DNA of 64,000 nt from Lycocorax pyrrhopterus obiensis (taxonomy: Eukaryota > Chordata > Aves > Passeriformes > Paradisaeidae), in contig JACSVZ010000001.1 in the NCBI GenBank assembly GCA_014706295.1, positions 37,620,318 through 37,684,317 of the forward strand, given 5' to 3'. The first letter of the stretch is position 1; every line of letters starts with the position of its first letter. The translations under genes were made by a program, and so were the position numbers. Below the pieces are notes generated by a model. That model searched no databases. It saw only the letters and a list, made by a program, of their open reading frames with translations, and had not been told where the DNA came from. Below are positions 1 to 12,440 of the stretch, piece after piece.

Positions 1-889
1 AGACAGTGAACTTTATTCCCCTCATTATATTTACAGACTGTATATATTGTTTCTCATTCATAGCAGGATAAATATGTAAAAAAGGAAACCCATGACACTT
101 TTACAAATTATTATTTACAGTTGACAGTGAACAAGAAAATTTCAGCCCTGTATATCTACCAAACCTATAAAAAAAAGAATAGTTCTATTGGCCCTGGAAA
201 TACTGAAATTTGAGGGGTATTATGGATCTCTGTCTTATTAATGGGAGATTTTACTTAGATCATGGACATTAAAAAGAGATTTTTTTGTAAGCTGTATAGC
301 CACAAATAAGTTTAATTCATAAAAGGTTCCATGAAGAATGCAATAAAATTCTGTCCCGTCTTCCTTAAATAAATAATTTGTTGAAAAAAACCAGTCAATA
401 TTGAAATATTTCTGTCACTATATTTCATTTTTCACTGAAAAAAAGAGTAGAGATATAAGCGATCTGGTACAGTGTCCTCTGTCTGCATCCATTGGACACA
501 CCAGAAAGTAACTACTCTTCTCTTGAGGAGTTCTTCATCTGTCTTTCTCTTCATGGAGAAGTTTCACCCAAGTAAGTAGCATAACTTGACAGCTTCACTC
601 GTGAGCAGAAAAAGTCAGTCTTACGCTTTTGCCAAAGAAAGTAAATAATTGCTTTGACTGAAAAAAAGTCATTTCCAAGGCAAAAGTGGGATATGTGTAT
701 TGACATTTTCACATTGTTGAAATCTATAATCTTGCAAGAAGTCAGCAAACAAGCCGTACTTAAACAAAATTGCCTGCCTGCATGAAGCTCTTTGCAAGAC
801 TGGGACATAAAGGAGCAGCAATCCATAAAGACAAATTTATTTTTATTTCATTTTAATGACCCTTAATATTTGCAGACCACTTTAGAAAT
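1..889. other. AT-rich noncoding DNA at the window edge
   Basis: No gene or transposon was recognised. The only hint of function is TTTATT at 12-17, which reads as AATAAA on the minus strand with GTTCACTGTCT after it. A minus-strand transcript could therefore end at or just beyond the window edge. AATAAA is common by chance in DNA this AT-rich, and no coding exon was found upstream on that strand, so the reading is weak. Confidence 0.4.
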
Positions 890-1320
890 GAAAAATGGCC
901 CATCTAACTTCTACATCAGATGCGTGCGCTTCATCTCATCAATATTCCACCTGTGTGTGCCTCATTCAGATGGCTGTTCAAGGGCTCGTGACTGACTCTA
1001 AAAAAGCACTGTAGGTGAGAGCAAAAAGGTGAGCTAGGAAAAAAGACTGCCTCTGTTCTTTGGGGTTAAAGAGCCGAGCCCAAAGATTGCTCTATATAGA
1101 TATCTAATTAGATGTGTATGTGGGTCTATGCTACATGAAATGGGACTGCAAACCTGGCTTTCTTCAGGAAAAAGGAAGACCAAGGCTCTTTGCCATTCCC
1201 TTAATAATTTCATGGTCTGTCTAGCCCCGATTGCACTCTTTGTGGCAGCAGTGGTCTCACAGGTAAAAGTATCTTTCTGAAACAGAAAGCCGTTTTTACA
1301 TGTAGGGAACAATTGCTTAG
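890..1320. other. candidate conserved noncoding block
   Basis: This block has a more balanced base composition than its flanks and lacks long homopolymers. It keeps several CpGs (GTGCGTGCGC near 920, a CCGA near 1075, CCCCGATTGCACTC near 1226) and contains a TATATAGATATCTAATTAGAT core near 1093 with homeodomain-like TAATTA sequence. No reading frame is convincing. Composition and motif density suggest a regulatory element, but only cross-species alignment could show it. Confidence 0.25.
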
Positions 1321-2877
1321 TCTTATGTGGAATTTTTCGTATTAAATTTTGCTACACAAAATGTTTGCAAAGGGAAACACTTCCCTCCGTTTTAAACTGA
1401 ACGTCAGTCTCCATGACACGACTAAACACATCACTTCTTATAATTTATACCCTTACCCTATTTAACTTGATTAATTATTTTCACTGCCTTAAAAGAGAAT
1501 AAAATTTTTAAATTGGGTATATTTGAAGGAAGGGAGGTCTGCAAGAAAGTTTTGGGTTTTTTTTTAAATTTATATATCTGTTTGTCAGTATGTGTGTTAT
1601 AGCAGGTGTTTTACACCCCACAGAATTATTTCCATTTTCACAGGAATCAGGGACGTAACTGTGAACAACTTACGTTTGATAGTGTTTGTTTTGGTGAAAC
1701 CATAAGCAAAAGGAAGATTTTTCATTCAGTATGTATTATACTTGTAAAATGCTGTTTTAAAATTACACTGAATGGCATTTAGAAGTAATGCTAGCTATGG
1801 GCCTAGTTTTGATACATTCATAAACACAACCCTCCATGTATTCCTTAGTAAGATGTTATTAAGGATACAGATTGGAAGAATTTTACATGCATAAATGTCT
1901 AGCACACAGAACATTAATGGAAAAAAATCTTTCTATAACACTTGATAATTATAAGAATTATTTTAAAAAGATAAATTATTTGATGGAAAAGGGGGAAAAA
2001 AACCCACATAAAACTAGGTAGCCCTTAGAGTTTAATATTCTCTTATAAACTGCAGCAGAAAAATGGCATAGCTGTTGTCACCGCATAAGTATTGAGATAA
2101 AATAAAGAGCATTGAATGATTTTGTGTATAACTCTATGAAAACTTTTATTTAATATTTGAAGGAATATTTCTGTCTGACACTCCTTGTGATAGTTAGTTT
2201 ACACAAATAAGCTGTTATGCAAGGAAAAATAATATTTTTACCTTGTTTCCTGTTCTGTGCTTGCAAAAGAAATAGTCTTCTATCCCACACACATCACAAA
2301 GCTGTACCACTTTTGCCCCAGTTTCCACAACCCAAGCACAACTGTGGCTTTTAAAAGTGTATATCTTTTCCTGTCTATATTGTGGGACTGAACCTGGAGT
2401 AGAATTAAAACATATGAAAAAATCTGAAAAGCAAAAAGCCAATAATTCAGCAAGGAAAACCAGCATCCTTTGTTATTATACACTCCATAACAGTCATGTT
2501 TTTCACAGTAACTCTTTGACTTTAAATAAACTAGAAATCTCTCCTCTCCTAAAAGGCTGGAATGCTTAAGGCCTTCCCTGAACTTCTCAACTCCCGTGTA
2601 TGCCTCTTGGATGTCGCTGTGTTTCGCTGCTGAATTCCAGCAAGATCATCTCTGCCCTTCCGGCATTCAGCCAGCTCAAGCACATCTGACTGGGAATTGC
2701 TTCCAACCAGTGTTGTTTGCAAATGAATTTTTTGATTGCCAGCTGTTTCTCCCAGCAAGTCCTGCTTCATCCATTGCATGCAGAAATTCTCTACTAATGC
2801 TCACACACATATATATACAAAACTTTGGACTTTTTATGGTAAAAACAGGATTTTTTATTTGCATAGATTTTAGGCAC
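1321..2877. other. AT-rich noncoding DNA
   Basis: Nothing specific is recognised. Short homopolymer runs are scattered through it. The frames near 2215-2880 are short, overlap on both strands and match no family I know. Confidence 0.45.
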
Positions 2878-3014
2878 TGAAAAAAACAAAAAAAAAGTAG
2901 GAAAGAAAAAGAAAAGAAAAAAAAAAACAACCACCACCCCCAAAAAAACCAATCAACCAATCCAATCCAAAACCAAACCAAACCCACAATAAAACAAACA
3001 AACAAAAACGAACA
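2878..3014 (+). repeat. A-rich low-complexity tract with CCAAC/AAAC motifs
   Basis: About 135 bases made almost only of A and C, with a few G in the first part. It begins as poly(A) with GAAAG interruptions and moves into irregular CCACC, CAACC, CCAATCC and AAACC units, ending in CAAACAAACAAAAACG. No fixed period is kept, so this is a cryptic simple repeat rather than a clean microsatellite. It creates two long but meaningless minus-strand frames rich in Phe, Trp and Gly. Confidence 0.85.
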
Positions 3015-6000
3015 GGTAGAATGGAATTATTTTGGCAATGACAAGAAAACAAAAAATTTTCCAAACATTTTCTGTGTCTGTAAAGACAAGCAACAAGCTC
3101 AGATGACGTATAAAAATAGATGTCACCTGCACAAGTTGCAGTTACTAATGCTAAAATGTTCCTCTCTCTTGTTGCCTGTAGCACTTAGAAAATCCCTTCA
3201 ATGCTGTCTTTCAAATCTTTTTTCACATGAGTACTGAGGAAAATCCTATAATCTGTATTAAGAATCAAACTTTTTTTTTAGTGGTTGTAGATTGAATCCA
3301 TGGAGGCTAATAATTATAAGACGTAATAAAAAAGTGAATATTTCCTTTTAGTAATACTATATGCATGAAAGTATTCCTCCCAACTCCTTTCTTTTTGATT
3401 TAATTATTCTCTGGAAATATATTTTATTAATTTAAGCCTCTCCTACATAACTCTTCCTTACAGAAGAAGACTTGCATCTAAATAACTCTCTCTATAAACT
3501 GATATGAAAACAAGGTCTATATAATTAAATCTATTACAGTAATATAAATCGGATCTAGGAAACACACACATGTCTGTACTCAAATAAATAGCTCATTTGC
3601 CTGCAAATTTGTGTCATAAATATTGTGGTATTTAACATTATATAAATACTAACAATTTGAGCAATCTATTTGCAATTTCTAAGAGCTGAAAACTATTTTG
3701 TTGGGAAAAAATAAGAACAATGAATAAAAATGTGGCGTTTTACAATAAAAGCTGAAATCCACTGTTAATTGGATTTATTACAGGCAAAGAAGCAGAGTAC
3801 AGGTTTTCAAAACTGTAACAGCACAACATAGACAAGAGCAGATGTGGTTTGTTCCTTCCCCGAACTCACAAACAAAATTTCACACGGAACCACCCCATCC
3901 CATCCCATTCCATGCTTCCATTAAGATATTTATTTTCATGGGCATTTCATAAAAGCAGATGGTAAATCAAGGAGTATTTTATGACAGTGGCTTGCAAGTA
4001 AGTGGTGGTCTCTATTCTTCCAGGTGGCCCACACAACTTCTGCTGTCACAACAGCGAAGCATCTGTCATTTGGTAAGCAATGACACTGTTGTAGCCTGAG
4101 ACTGGTTTAGGGTTTCCAGCATATTTTGTAACCCTCTGCAGTAAAAGAAACGATACAAAACAAAGCAAAACAACAAAAAAGCACATTTCTGTACAGATGT
4201 TCTGTATAGTTTTTCAGTAAATCTAACCATGACCAAGCTTGCTATCATGCTAAGTAAGAAAGCTGAAATAACAACTATAGCAAAATTGTGATCTTTACCA
4301 TGAACTGGAGAGATTAGAAATGAGAACACTGAAAGGAATAGAACTTTTTTAAGGAATAGAACTTTTTCTTTTTTTTTTTTTTAATCTTAATAGCTTGTTA
4401 TAGAATACAACACCTGAGTTTGAAATTTTTAGTTCCTAGATCTACAAAAGATGTCTCCACCTAGAAAGGAAAAAGCAAAAATGTACTTGGAAAAAACCAC
4501 TGAAGTCCATGCAAATTTAAACAAAATTACTGCTCTTGTTGCATTAAGGCAAAGTTATTTTCATCTTGTTTTCTTGAGATTGACTGTCTAACTTTTAAGC
4601 AATCTGCACTGGAGACATGACAGGAAAAGTATGGAATTGACACAATGAGATGTGATAAAAACCCTACAGTTTTATGATTAAAAGATGTATTTTATCTTCT
4701 ATAAGACATAAACAGAATGCACAACTTAAAATTAATTTTTCAAAGAGAGAACAAAACAAACAAAACACAAAAAGAGAAGAGAAAACAAAAAAAGTATAGT
4801 TTGAGATCATTCTGTCATTCCCAACAAAATATTAAACTGATTGGCTTTCCTGTTACAAAGATCTGCGTATATAATTTAATTGGTCTTTCCCGAGTAGTTG
4901 CACAAAATTAGGCAAAACATTTAAAATCATTTAGCTGTTCTGCCCATTTATTTTCACATCTTCATTTTTGCTGCTTATTCTTTTTTAGATCAGAAAAAGA
5001 AAATGGAGAGAATAAATTAATCGAAACCAAAAAATCAGTTCAGAAACAGAATAAAATTTACTGTGACAAATTGCAGTTTCTGCTAATTCTTATCATCTAT
5101 CTCTCCTCTCCATATTCTTTTTTATTTTTCTTTTGCAATAGAAGCTTTACAATTTTGCTAGAAACGCACATATTCTGTTTGTAGCAGCAAAACATTTTAA
5201 TATCATTTCATTAAACATAAAAGAGTGCATTTTTAAATCATATCTCTGTTTATGATCTAGTTACATTTCCTATTACATTAAATGGAAGTTGATAGTGTCT
5301 AATATCCAACTTTGTTCCCCATGGCTTCTGACAAACAAAATCACTGCTGTATTCACATTAAAAATAAATCAAACACATTATTTTCAGTGTTGCAACATCA
5401 TGAATTGCCACAGTCCCCTGGTGGTCTTCAAACAATGTTGAAAACACAGCATTCAAATAATAAAGCAGAAGGAAGAAAGTGAAAGAGTATTTTATAGCAG
5501 GATGATATGTTTTATACATCATCTTTACATACTTTCTTCAGCAATGTTGTTAAACAGTGAGTTCACTAAAGGTCTCTAGTTGACCGTGTAAGCTCATGAG
5601 TATGGTTGCATAAACACTCTAAAAGGTGATAATACACCTTTATAATTCTGAGCTTTTTAATAATAGCAGGGCTGATGTAGCGTCTAGTAGAAACACTATA
5701 TATTTCCTACATTTTGCTTTCACAAGTCTACATACTCATAATGATATTGTAATTTTTTTTAATACAACTGCATCTGAGAAGTTTGTGCTGTAATGCAAAT
5801 TAATTTCCTTAAAATAGTCAGAATATGCATTATCAGTTTCTTCATATATAAAAGAACACCCACAAAAGAAACGGAATATTTTTCTTTCAGTTTATAAAGG
5901 CTCAAAACCCCCAAAACCTATGCAAGCTTCTGCAGTATCAGGGAAAAACCTACACACTGTTTTTTTGTAAATGTGTTCCAGGCAGAAATGTGTTCTCTTT

Positions 6001-6219
6001 AATTAGATTTCTATTTGTATTAAAGCATAATTATTCTTTTCTATGAGGCATTTAGTATTATTTCGGGAAGAAATATTCTGTCCTTGTCAGTTAGGGTATG
6101 GTACAACATAAAGGCGAACATTGCTCCAATGTCGTTTTCATTTACCTTTCAGTTGTGATTTTCTGATGTTCAGATTTTGAAAGCTTAATGATTGTTTACT
6201 TGAACCCAGGAAGCTGGAG
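3015..6219. other. AT-rich noncoding DNA
   Basis: No exon, RNA gene or transposon is recognised. Local structure is limited to a short CATCCCATCCCATTCCAT run near 3895-3912, a T-run near 4368-4382 and the tandem duplication listed separately at 4333-4367. Confidence 0.45.
4333..4367 (+). repeat. 18-bp tandem duplication
   Basis: The unit AAGGAATAGAACTTTTTT at 4333-4350 is followed directly by a second copy at 4351-4367, which then runs into a T-rich tract. The copies match across 17 bases, consistent with recent replication slippage. Confidence 0.85.
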
Positions 6220-6600
6220 GAGCAGACAGACTATGCAGCTCAAAGAGGATTTGGAGCACGCAACCGCTCGTGCTGTGGCTTCGTTATCTTCTTCTCCCTC
6301 TTGTGGCCTCCAATAGTAAGAGCAAATAAGGCATTTTGACATCCAGCACAGCTGTGGCTCCTGTAGTGACTGGGGAGAAAATCAGACTTTGGGAGAAAGT
6401 GCCACTGGATCCAGATGCCACCTCAGCACTGGAGGGGCTTCTGTGCAGTGTGATCCCCTCCACCTGAGAGGGACATGGGGATAATGATGGTGGCAGGGTC
6501 GTGAGCAAAGCCACCCTTGCCATACTTGCCCTTGGAGATCCTGTGACACAGTGGGGAGCTGATCAACTTTCCCCAGCTCTGCAACAAAATTAAGTCCAGT
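6220..6600. other. GC-richer island, unclassified
   Basis: About 380 bases are clearly richer in G+C than the flanks, with runs such as CACTGGAGGGGCTTCTGTGC and GGTGGCAGGGTCGTGAGC. Two overlapping minus-strand frames (6284-6523 and 6382-6609) follow from this composition and match no family I recognise. It ends about 40 bases before the first copy of the 130-bp repeat. It may be a decayed transposon, an exon of an untranslated RNA or a regulatory element. Confidence 0.3.
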
Positions 6601-6640
6601 GCATTTCAACCAAGATTTTCAACTAGGAATAACATTATGA

Positions 6641-6770
6641 GAAGAGAGAATCCATGTTCTTATGAGCTGGTAGGACTATATTTCTTGGAAGCATCTTGAT
6701 CCTGTTCCAGAACTGACCTAGAAGTTTAAAAATTAAATGGAATGGATAGTGCAAGATACGAATAAATTAA
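6641..6770 (+). repeat. dispersed 130-bp repeat, copy 1
   Basis: This segment, from GAAGAGAGAATCC to AATAAATTAA, is repeated in direct orientation at 9216-9345. By eye there are 16 substitutions and no gaps over 130 bases, about 88% identity. Similarity stops sharply at both ends. I cannot assign it to CR1, an LTR or any other family. It may be a small interspersed element or a local duplication. Confidence 0.85.
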
Positions 6771-6793
6771 GGTGGTAGAGGTTCCCAGACTAA

Positions 6794-6815
6794 TTTACAA
6801 CCGAGTTTACAACCG
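6794..6815 (+). repeat. 11-12-bp tandem duplication TTTACAACCG
   Basis: TTTACAACCGAG at 6794-6805 is followed by TTTACAACCG at 6806-6815. The AACCGG sequence at the end resembles half of a Grainyhead-type binding site, which is only a motif resemblance. Confidence 0.6.
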
Positions 6816-9215
6816 GCTTTGCTCTCTTCACCAAGGCTGCAAAAACACTGAGGCAGTTTCAAGGCATAGTTGCCCACTTCAGTTGCACAAACCAGTTCTT
6901 TCCTGGGCTCTCAGCAGTAATGACAACAAAAATAAACAGCAATAAAGTGCCTCTTTTCAGCCATATGAAATAAACAGTTTAATATTCTGATTTTAAGGCC
7001 GCAAATTGGTGGCTATAAATATTGTACTGCATTCAAAGTTCTGTATATGCCATCTGGTGACCATGTGATTAGTGTATCTATGGGGCAAAAGAAGGAGGGG
7101 GGGAGGGTCTTGTCATGCCCTTATTTATTTTCTGTGCTCAACTATGCACTCACTTAAAATCCAGCCATATGCTAAAGCATCTGTTATAGGTGGGGTTTTT
7201 TTGTAAATTTTCTTTTTTAAAATTGAGTCGATTTTGCCCTTTAGGAGCCTACGCTCTGAACAGTACTACAGAATGACATTTACTGCAGACCAAATTATTA
7301 TTTTATTAAGAGTTACAGTGTCTAGTTTGAACAAACAGCAAAATTCCAATTTGGAAATAAATTAGTACCTTAAATTTTATAGTACTGAACCAGCCATATC
7401 ATTTCCTTTTGCTTGCATCCACCAAAGATATTATGATTAATTTAAACTGTGTTTGTGTGCATATTCATACACAGAGATTTTTGAGTCGATTTTTATTTTC
7501 TTCAGCATGTTAATATAAAAAGATGCCTATTTGCCTTAACAGAAAGAGATGCCATGCAGCAGTCATAAAAGTGAATAGCAAATTCTGTGCTTTATTGGCC
7601 CAGTGCTCGTATACGCATAATCATCATTTAGTTTACAGAATACTGCTCAAGGCAGTCTTGTGAAAGTAGTATGCCAGTATGCCGTTGGGAATGAAACCAA
7701 GAACACAACAGTTTTTGCAGCTTTCCATCATGCCTCAGAAAGAGAAGGTTAAGCTAAAATTGGCTCTGCAAGAATAATAGAAGTATACTAAAAATACACT
7801 CATTTTTACTCATACTTTCTGTTTAAAAAAAAAAAAAAGAGTTATTTCTGCAGTCTATGCTTGCTTAAAATATCCAGTGAAGGGAGCTTCATTTATTGAT
7901 ATCACAGGACCAGCTTCCAGTTTCACTGCTCCAACTTTTTCAGGAGAATTTCTATTCTTTTGCTAACTGAACTAAGTGCAAACTGTAACGTCAGGCTGAG
8001 AAGAGGAATGCAGAAGCTCATTTTTGAGAGCATATCAATCATTTTTAAACATGGTAATATCCTACTCCTGCTACTCTTCTCTGCCCCAAACAGCTTATGT
8101 GGGAACACATTGCTTCCTTTTGCAATACTCAGTAAGGTAATGCTGTCTTACTGAACTTTTCCCCTCTTCCAGAACTCCAGGATTATCCAGACCGACACAT
8201 CCATGTCACTGTCACTCTGTTATCCTACTTTCCAGCATTAATTTCATGCACCAGATCCCATGATGAACCTGCCTTGTGCCACTTCTCAATATTTATGCTA
8301 GGTCAAGGTGGTAGAATTTAATCTTGCAAAGCGAGCTCAGAAAGGCCATACCAGCTGCTATGTCTTAGTAAATCAGATAACAGCGATAGATCTAAAGAGC
8401 GAATGAGACAGAAGTAAGTGAGATTATTGCATCTGTTTAAATCCCGTGTCCCTTACAACCTTTTTGAAAGCTCATATTTGTAAGTGACTGAACAATAATA
8501 ATGTTAAAACATAATTAAAAACAGCCTAGAATGTATTTTTTTTTTTTTGTTAATTGTGGTTTTAAAAAAAGAATTGTTGTCGGAGACCTAAGAGCAGCTG
8601 GTAAGAAGTTCAGATACAGGTCAGCATACAGCCTAACTGAGCTAAGATTTCTGCATCTTTAGCCTAAATTAAAAGAACATTAAAGATCAATGTACTGTGA
8701 TTTGAAATGGCAGTTCTGAGCCTGGTACACAAACAATGTGTAGAAATGAGGACAGGGTGTTGTCTTAGAGTGCTGATGCATTCTGAAAGCACTGACAAAA
8801 GCTTGGGAAAATGAAAGCAAGAAAAGAGGTCTCCTTTTTTTTTTTTCTTTTTTTTTTTTTAAATTTAAAGAAATAGAATAGAGATCTTGTACGAGGAGTA
8901 GAAAATGCCCTTATTCTGAACTGTTCACATGATTTATGAAAGTTTACTTACTTTCAAAGGGCATCCAGGCTGGTAAATACTAGACTTCATAAAAATCTAG
9001 ATACTAACATTCATTCTTAGGAGTGACAGGTCGCGGACATGAGCTATTCTTCTACTGGCTGGTCCTTACACATGGCCCCATGGATTGTATCATTGCCTTG
9101 GTGGCTTGAAGAGTGTTCTGCAGTAGATATAGCCTGGAGGACATATTTACTCCCCTAGCACCAATCACCTGCCAACATCCATAAATACATCAACTCTGAC
9201 ACCATTTCACTACGT
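6816..9215. other. AT-rich noncoding DNA
   Basis: No gene is recognised. Blocks near 6990-7080 and 7540-7700 have balanced composition and a few CpGs (for example CTCGTATACGCATAATC near 7607) and could be constrained. T-rich and A-rich runs lie near 7826-7840, 8537-8548 and 8830-8860. A small CpG cluster (GGTCGCGGAC) is at about 9030. Confidence 0.4.
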
Positions 9216-9345
9216 GAAGAGAGAATCCACATTCTTATGAGCTGGTAGGATTACATTTCTTAAAAGCATTTTAATTCTGCTCCAGAACTGATCTAGAAGA
9301 TTAAAAATTAAATGAAATGTCTAGTGCAAGATAGGAATAAATTAA
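9216..9345 (+). repeat. dispersed 130-bp repeat, copy 2
   Basis: Direct-orientation partner of 6641-6770, the same length, about 88% identical by manual alignment. Most differences are transitions, as expected from neutral decay. The flanking sequence differs from that of copy 1, which argues against a large segmental duplication and for two insertions or a short duplication. Confidence 0.85.
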
Positions 9346-9717
9346 AAATGTGAATAATGTATTAATTATTTGCCATTTAATTTATTATCTGACAGAAAAC
9401 TAGATTTCAAACTTTTTTAAATTGAAAAGTATCGGTTTCCTTCTGAAATAGAAATAAAAAAATAAAATATTTACACTGTATACGATACTGCTGTGTTTCT
9501 TTTTATTTATAATTTGTCTTTTTTCTCAGAGGATCAATCAGCAGGAGCATACCATAGAAATCATAACATTTTCCAAATTGCATTATTTTTTCTGGTTTGA
9601 AGAGGGAGATGGCATTCCAAGGTGGATTTCTTGTCTGAGTAACTAAGAATGAGAATCTCTAAAATGTTCTTTCTGAAGACAAAAATATATTATTTCCGAT
9701 TTGAAATTCTTCAGTAA
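9346..9717. other. AT-rich noncoding DNA
   Basis: Nothing specific is recognised in this stretch between the repeat copy and the A-rich tract. Confidence 0.4.
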
Positions 9718-9784
9718 AAGAAAAAACAAGCAAAGGAAACCAATAAAACCACCCAAACCAAACAACCAACCAAAAAAACATTCT
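9718..9784 (+). repeat. A-rich tract with CCAAC/AAACC motifs
   Basis: About 65 bases of A with short C clusters (ACCACCCAAACC, CCAACCAACC), ending in AAAAAAACA. It has the same character as the tract at 2878-3014. Confidence 0.8.
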
Positions 9785-12094
9785 CAGAAAAACTGATATT
9801 CTGTTGTAGGCAACTCTGGTATGGCTATGAAGCATTCATGGCATTCCTAATAACTGAATGAGTGCCTATGACAGGCTATAAAGCAGTAACAATTTGAACT
9901 AAAAATTTTTCAGCTTGGAGAGAGATATTCAGAGCAGTTTCTCTGTCTCTGTTCTCTGTGACTCTCTCACACATCCAAGAAATGTCTGGTCCATGACCAT
10001 TCTGTCAGATGAACAAGAACGGTTGAAGCTGTGAAACAGTCAGCTCCCAACAGGAGAAAAGGAAGACTTTTCTTGAAACAATTTTCATTTATTTTCATCA
10101 GGGTGCTCCTTTGGCACAGTGTTGACCCAATATCAATATTAGCTATAAAACCTACATTTAATACATTTGCATCCATGAGTGCTGAGAGAGCTGGCAGACA
10201 GCGCAGGGAAAAGACAAACTCATGACTCTCAAAATTAAATGTAAAATGGTGTGTTGAATCAACTGGGGCGAAAGCAAGACATGAAGCCAAAGAGCCTGAC
10301 AGTCTAAACCATACTTCTAATGCTCAGAATAAGGGACAGAAGTAATAGAGAGCTTCAGAGGTCAAAGCAGGGACAAAATCTGGCTTCTGAAACCCAAGTA
10401 GAGCTCTTCATCTTGTCTGATTGGGGGTCAATTCGAGTGTGATGATGAAGTTTGGTGGGAAGGGCACAGTGAGGCAACCTGTGTTTCAGTTTACTTCATC
10501 CTCCCAGAGACACACCCGTGACAGTGAGAAAGCGACAGACATCAAAAGTGGAGAGCAGTGGCATACTGCAGGGGTGAGCAGACAGCAAAGAACATCACAT
10601 CAAAGCTAGTTTTCAACCCTACTCTCAGGCAGAAGAACTTCAGCTAGGAAAAGGTTCAGCTATGCAGTTATTTTGTAATATAGCAGGAGGTGATTCTTCA
10701 TAGCATTTTTTGCATGATGTCATTTACTCCAACAAAAAACTGGCATTAAATCATCAACAATGGCTTTTGTCATCACCCTGAAGAAATGTGTATTACCTCC
10801 AACATTGCATCACACCAGGCAAGGGTGTCAGAGTTGAAAGAACAGACCCCACTACCCAACAGCAAGATCTCCCCTGACATGAAACTGAACAAATTACTGC
10901 ACTCAACCACCTCCTGAATCCAGCCAACCTTGCTTTTCTCCTTAGAAATGATAGGCTTCTAACATATAGTGTGTGTTGCAGAGGCCTCAGAGGATCATTT
11001 AAGCTTACAGACAGGAAAAAGCCCCTAACAAATATCAGGTATTAAGTTACAATTTGGGAAACTCTTTACAGTGAAAGCATTGACCATCATTTAGAACAGC
11101 AACAGGACCAGCAGCAGGAATACCTTTAGAAATGGGGAATTATCAGTGGCTCAGCTATATGCACCAGCTTAAGGTGAACTGGAATGAAGACAGCAGGAAA
11201 ACCTGAGGCAAATATAATAAAATAGAAAATTTATTTTTCCACATTGCAGATAACACTGTTTCCATGTTTCATGCCATTCCCAAAGTATTTTCAACAGGTG
11301 AATCTTTTTTCTACATCCCTTCCCTCTTCTTTGGCTGGGATGGGGAGTGGTAGCAAAAAAACAGAGAGCATATTCATCATCTATGCCAAAAAGCCCTAGA
11401 TCAAGTATTTTTTGCTTAACATTACCTGTATTGAAGTGTGATTTTTTTTGACATCATTTGTATTTCTTGAATTTCAGTCTCAAGATCATGCCAGGACTGA
11501 CAGACAGCACCTGGATAAAAAATAACATGATTCTTTCAGTGCTGTAATTTCCCATGTATTCAGCTTTGTATTCAGACAGAGAAAAAAACTATTCACAAGC
11601 CAAGACACTTTTGTGAAGCTGCTGATTAGGCCATGGTTTAAAAATGGAGAGTAAGGAAAAATGTGCTCGTTCTCCTTCATGCTTGTGCACTGAAGCATCG
11701 ACTGTGGAGGGCCTTGAGACTGGTTTCAGTGCAATCAAAGGAGCTACACCTGTCTGTGCCTCACTCTCCTGGAGCTAGGAAAGGAAGCTAGCTTTTAACA
11801 CAGTAGTTCCCCAGTGCAAAAGAGAAAAAATAATTTGCAGTATTAGATCATGGCTCGCCCTGGCTATGTGCCAGAAAGAGAAAAGCTTTCATTGGTGCCG
11901 CAGTCCCAGAGATGCTAAGAGTGAACAAGCCTCAGAGAACAATTCAGACATGTCTTTTTGGAACTAACAGAGAACACAGCTTTCATAAAACACAGGCCAT
12001 TTTAACTTCAGACACTGAAAATTCAAAGGGAAAGCCTTTTAATTGTGTTATTTTATCAACGAGAGGACAAACAAGGTTAAATGGTGATAGATGC
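9785..12094. other. noncoding DNA, no gene recognised
   Basis: Moderately AT-rich. The stretch from about 10000 to 10290 keeps several CpGs (GAACGG, CAGCGCAGGG, GGGGCGAAAGC) and holds overlapping frames on both strands, none recognisable. The remainder shows no structure I can interpret. Confidence 0.35.
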
Positions 12095-12440
12095 TGAATT
12101 AACAAGCTATTTGCCCGCAGCATTTTTGTGCTGGGATAAAAAAAGCTGTAATTATTCTCCAGCTTTATATAGGGAAACTTTCTTCCTACTTTTCTCTGTC
12201 AGGCTCTTCCAATTGATTTTATCATAATTCAAATACATGGCAAAATGCTTCTGAGCACAAAAGCAGAGGGCTAAACCTTACTCTCTTTTATTACACCAGA
12301 GAGCCACTAAATAGCAAAGGATTTTGATTTAGATTTCTGCATTAAAATTAAATCACACATCCTAAGGAAAAATGATCCGTAATAATGAAAGTCACACACG
12401 TGGGGATTGAAAGTGCTATTGAATAATGAAGAAAACTATA
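12095..12440. other. candidate conserved noncoding block
   Basis: The sequence is complex and motif-dense for its AT content: GCCCGCAGC, GCTGTAATTATTCTCCAGC, GATTTAGATTT, TAAATCACAC and CACACGTGGGG (an E-box, CACGTG). TAATTA and E-box motifs together are typical of vertebrate distal enhancers. There is no coding potential. This is inferred from composition only. Confidence 0.25.

Noticed and set aside
12..17. 3' end of a minus-strand gene at the window start
   Set aside because: AATAAA alone is weak evidence in AT-rich DNA, and no coding exon was found upstream on that strand.
2676..3184. Minus-strand frames rich in Phe, Trp and Gly
   Set aside because: They are translations of the A-rich low-complexity tract on the opposite strand.
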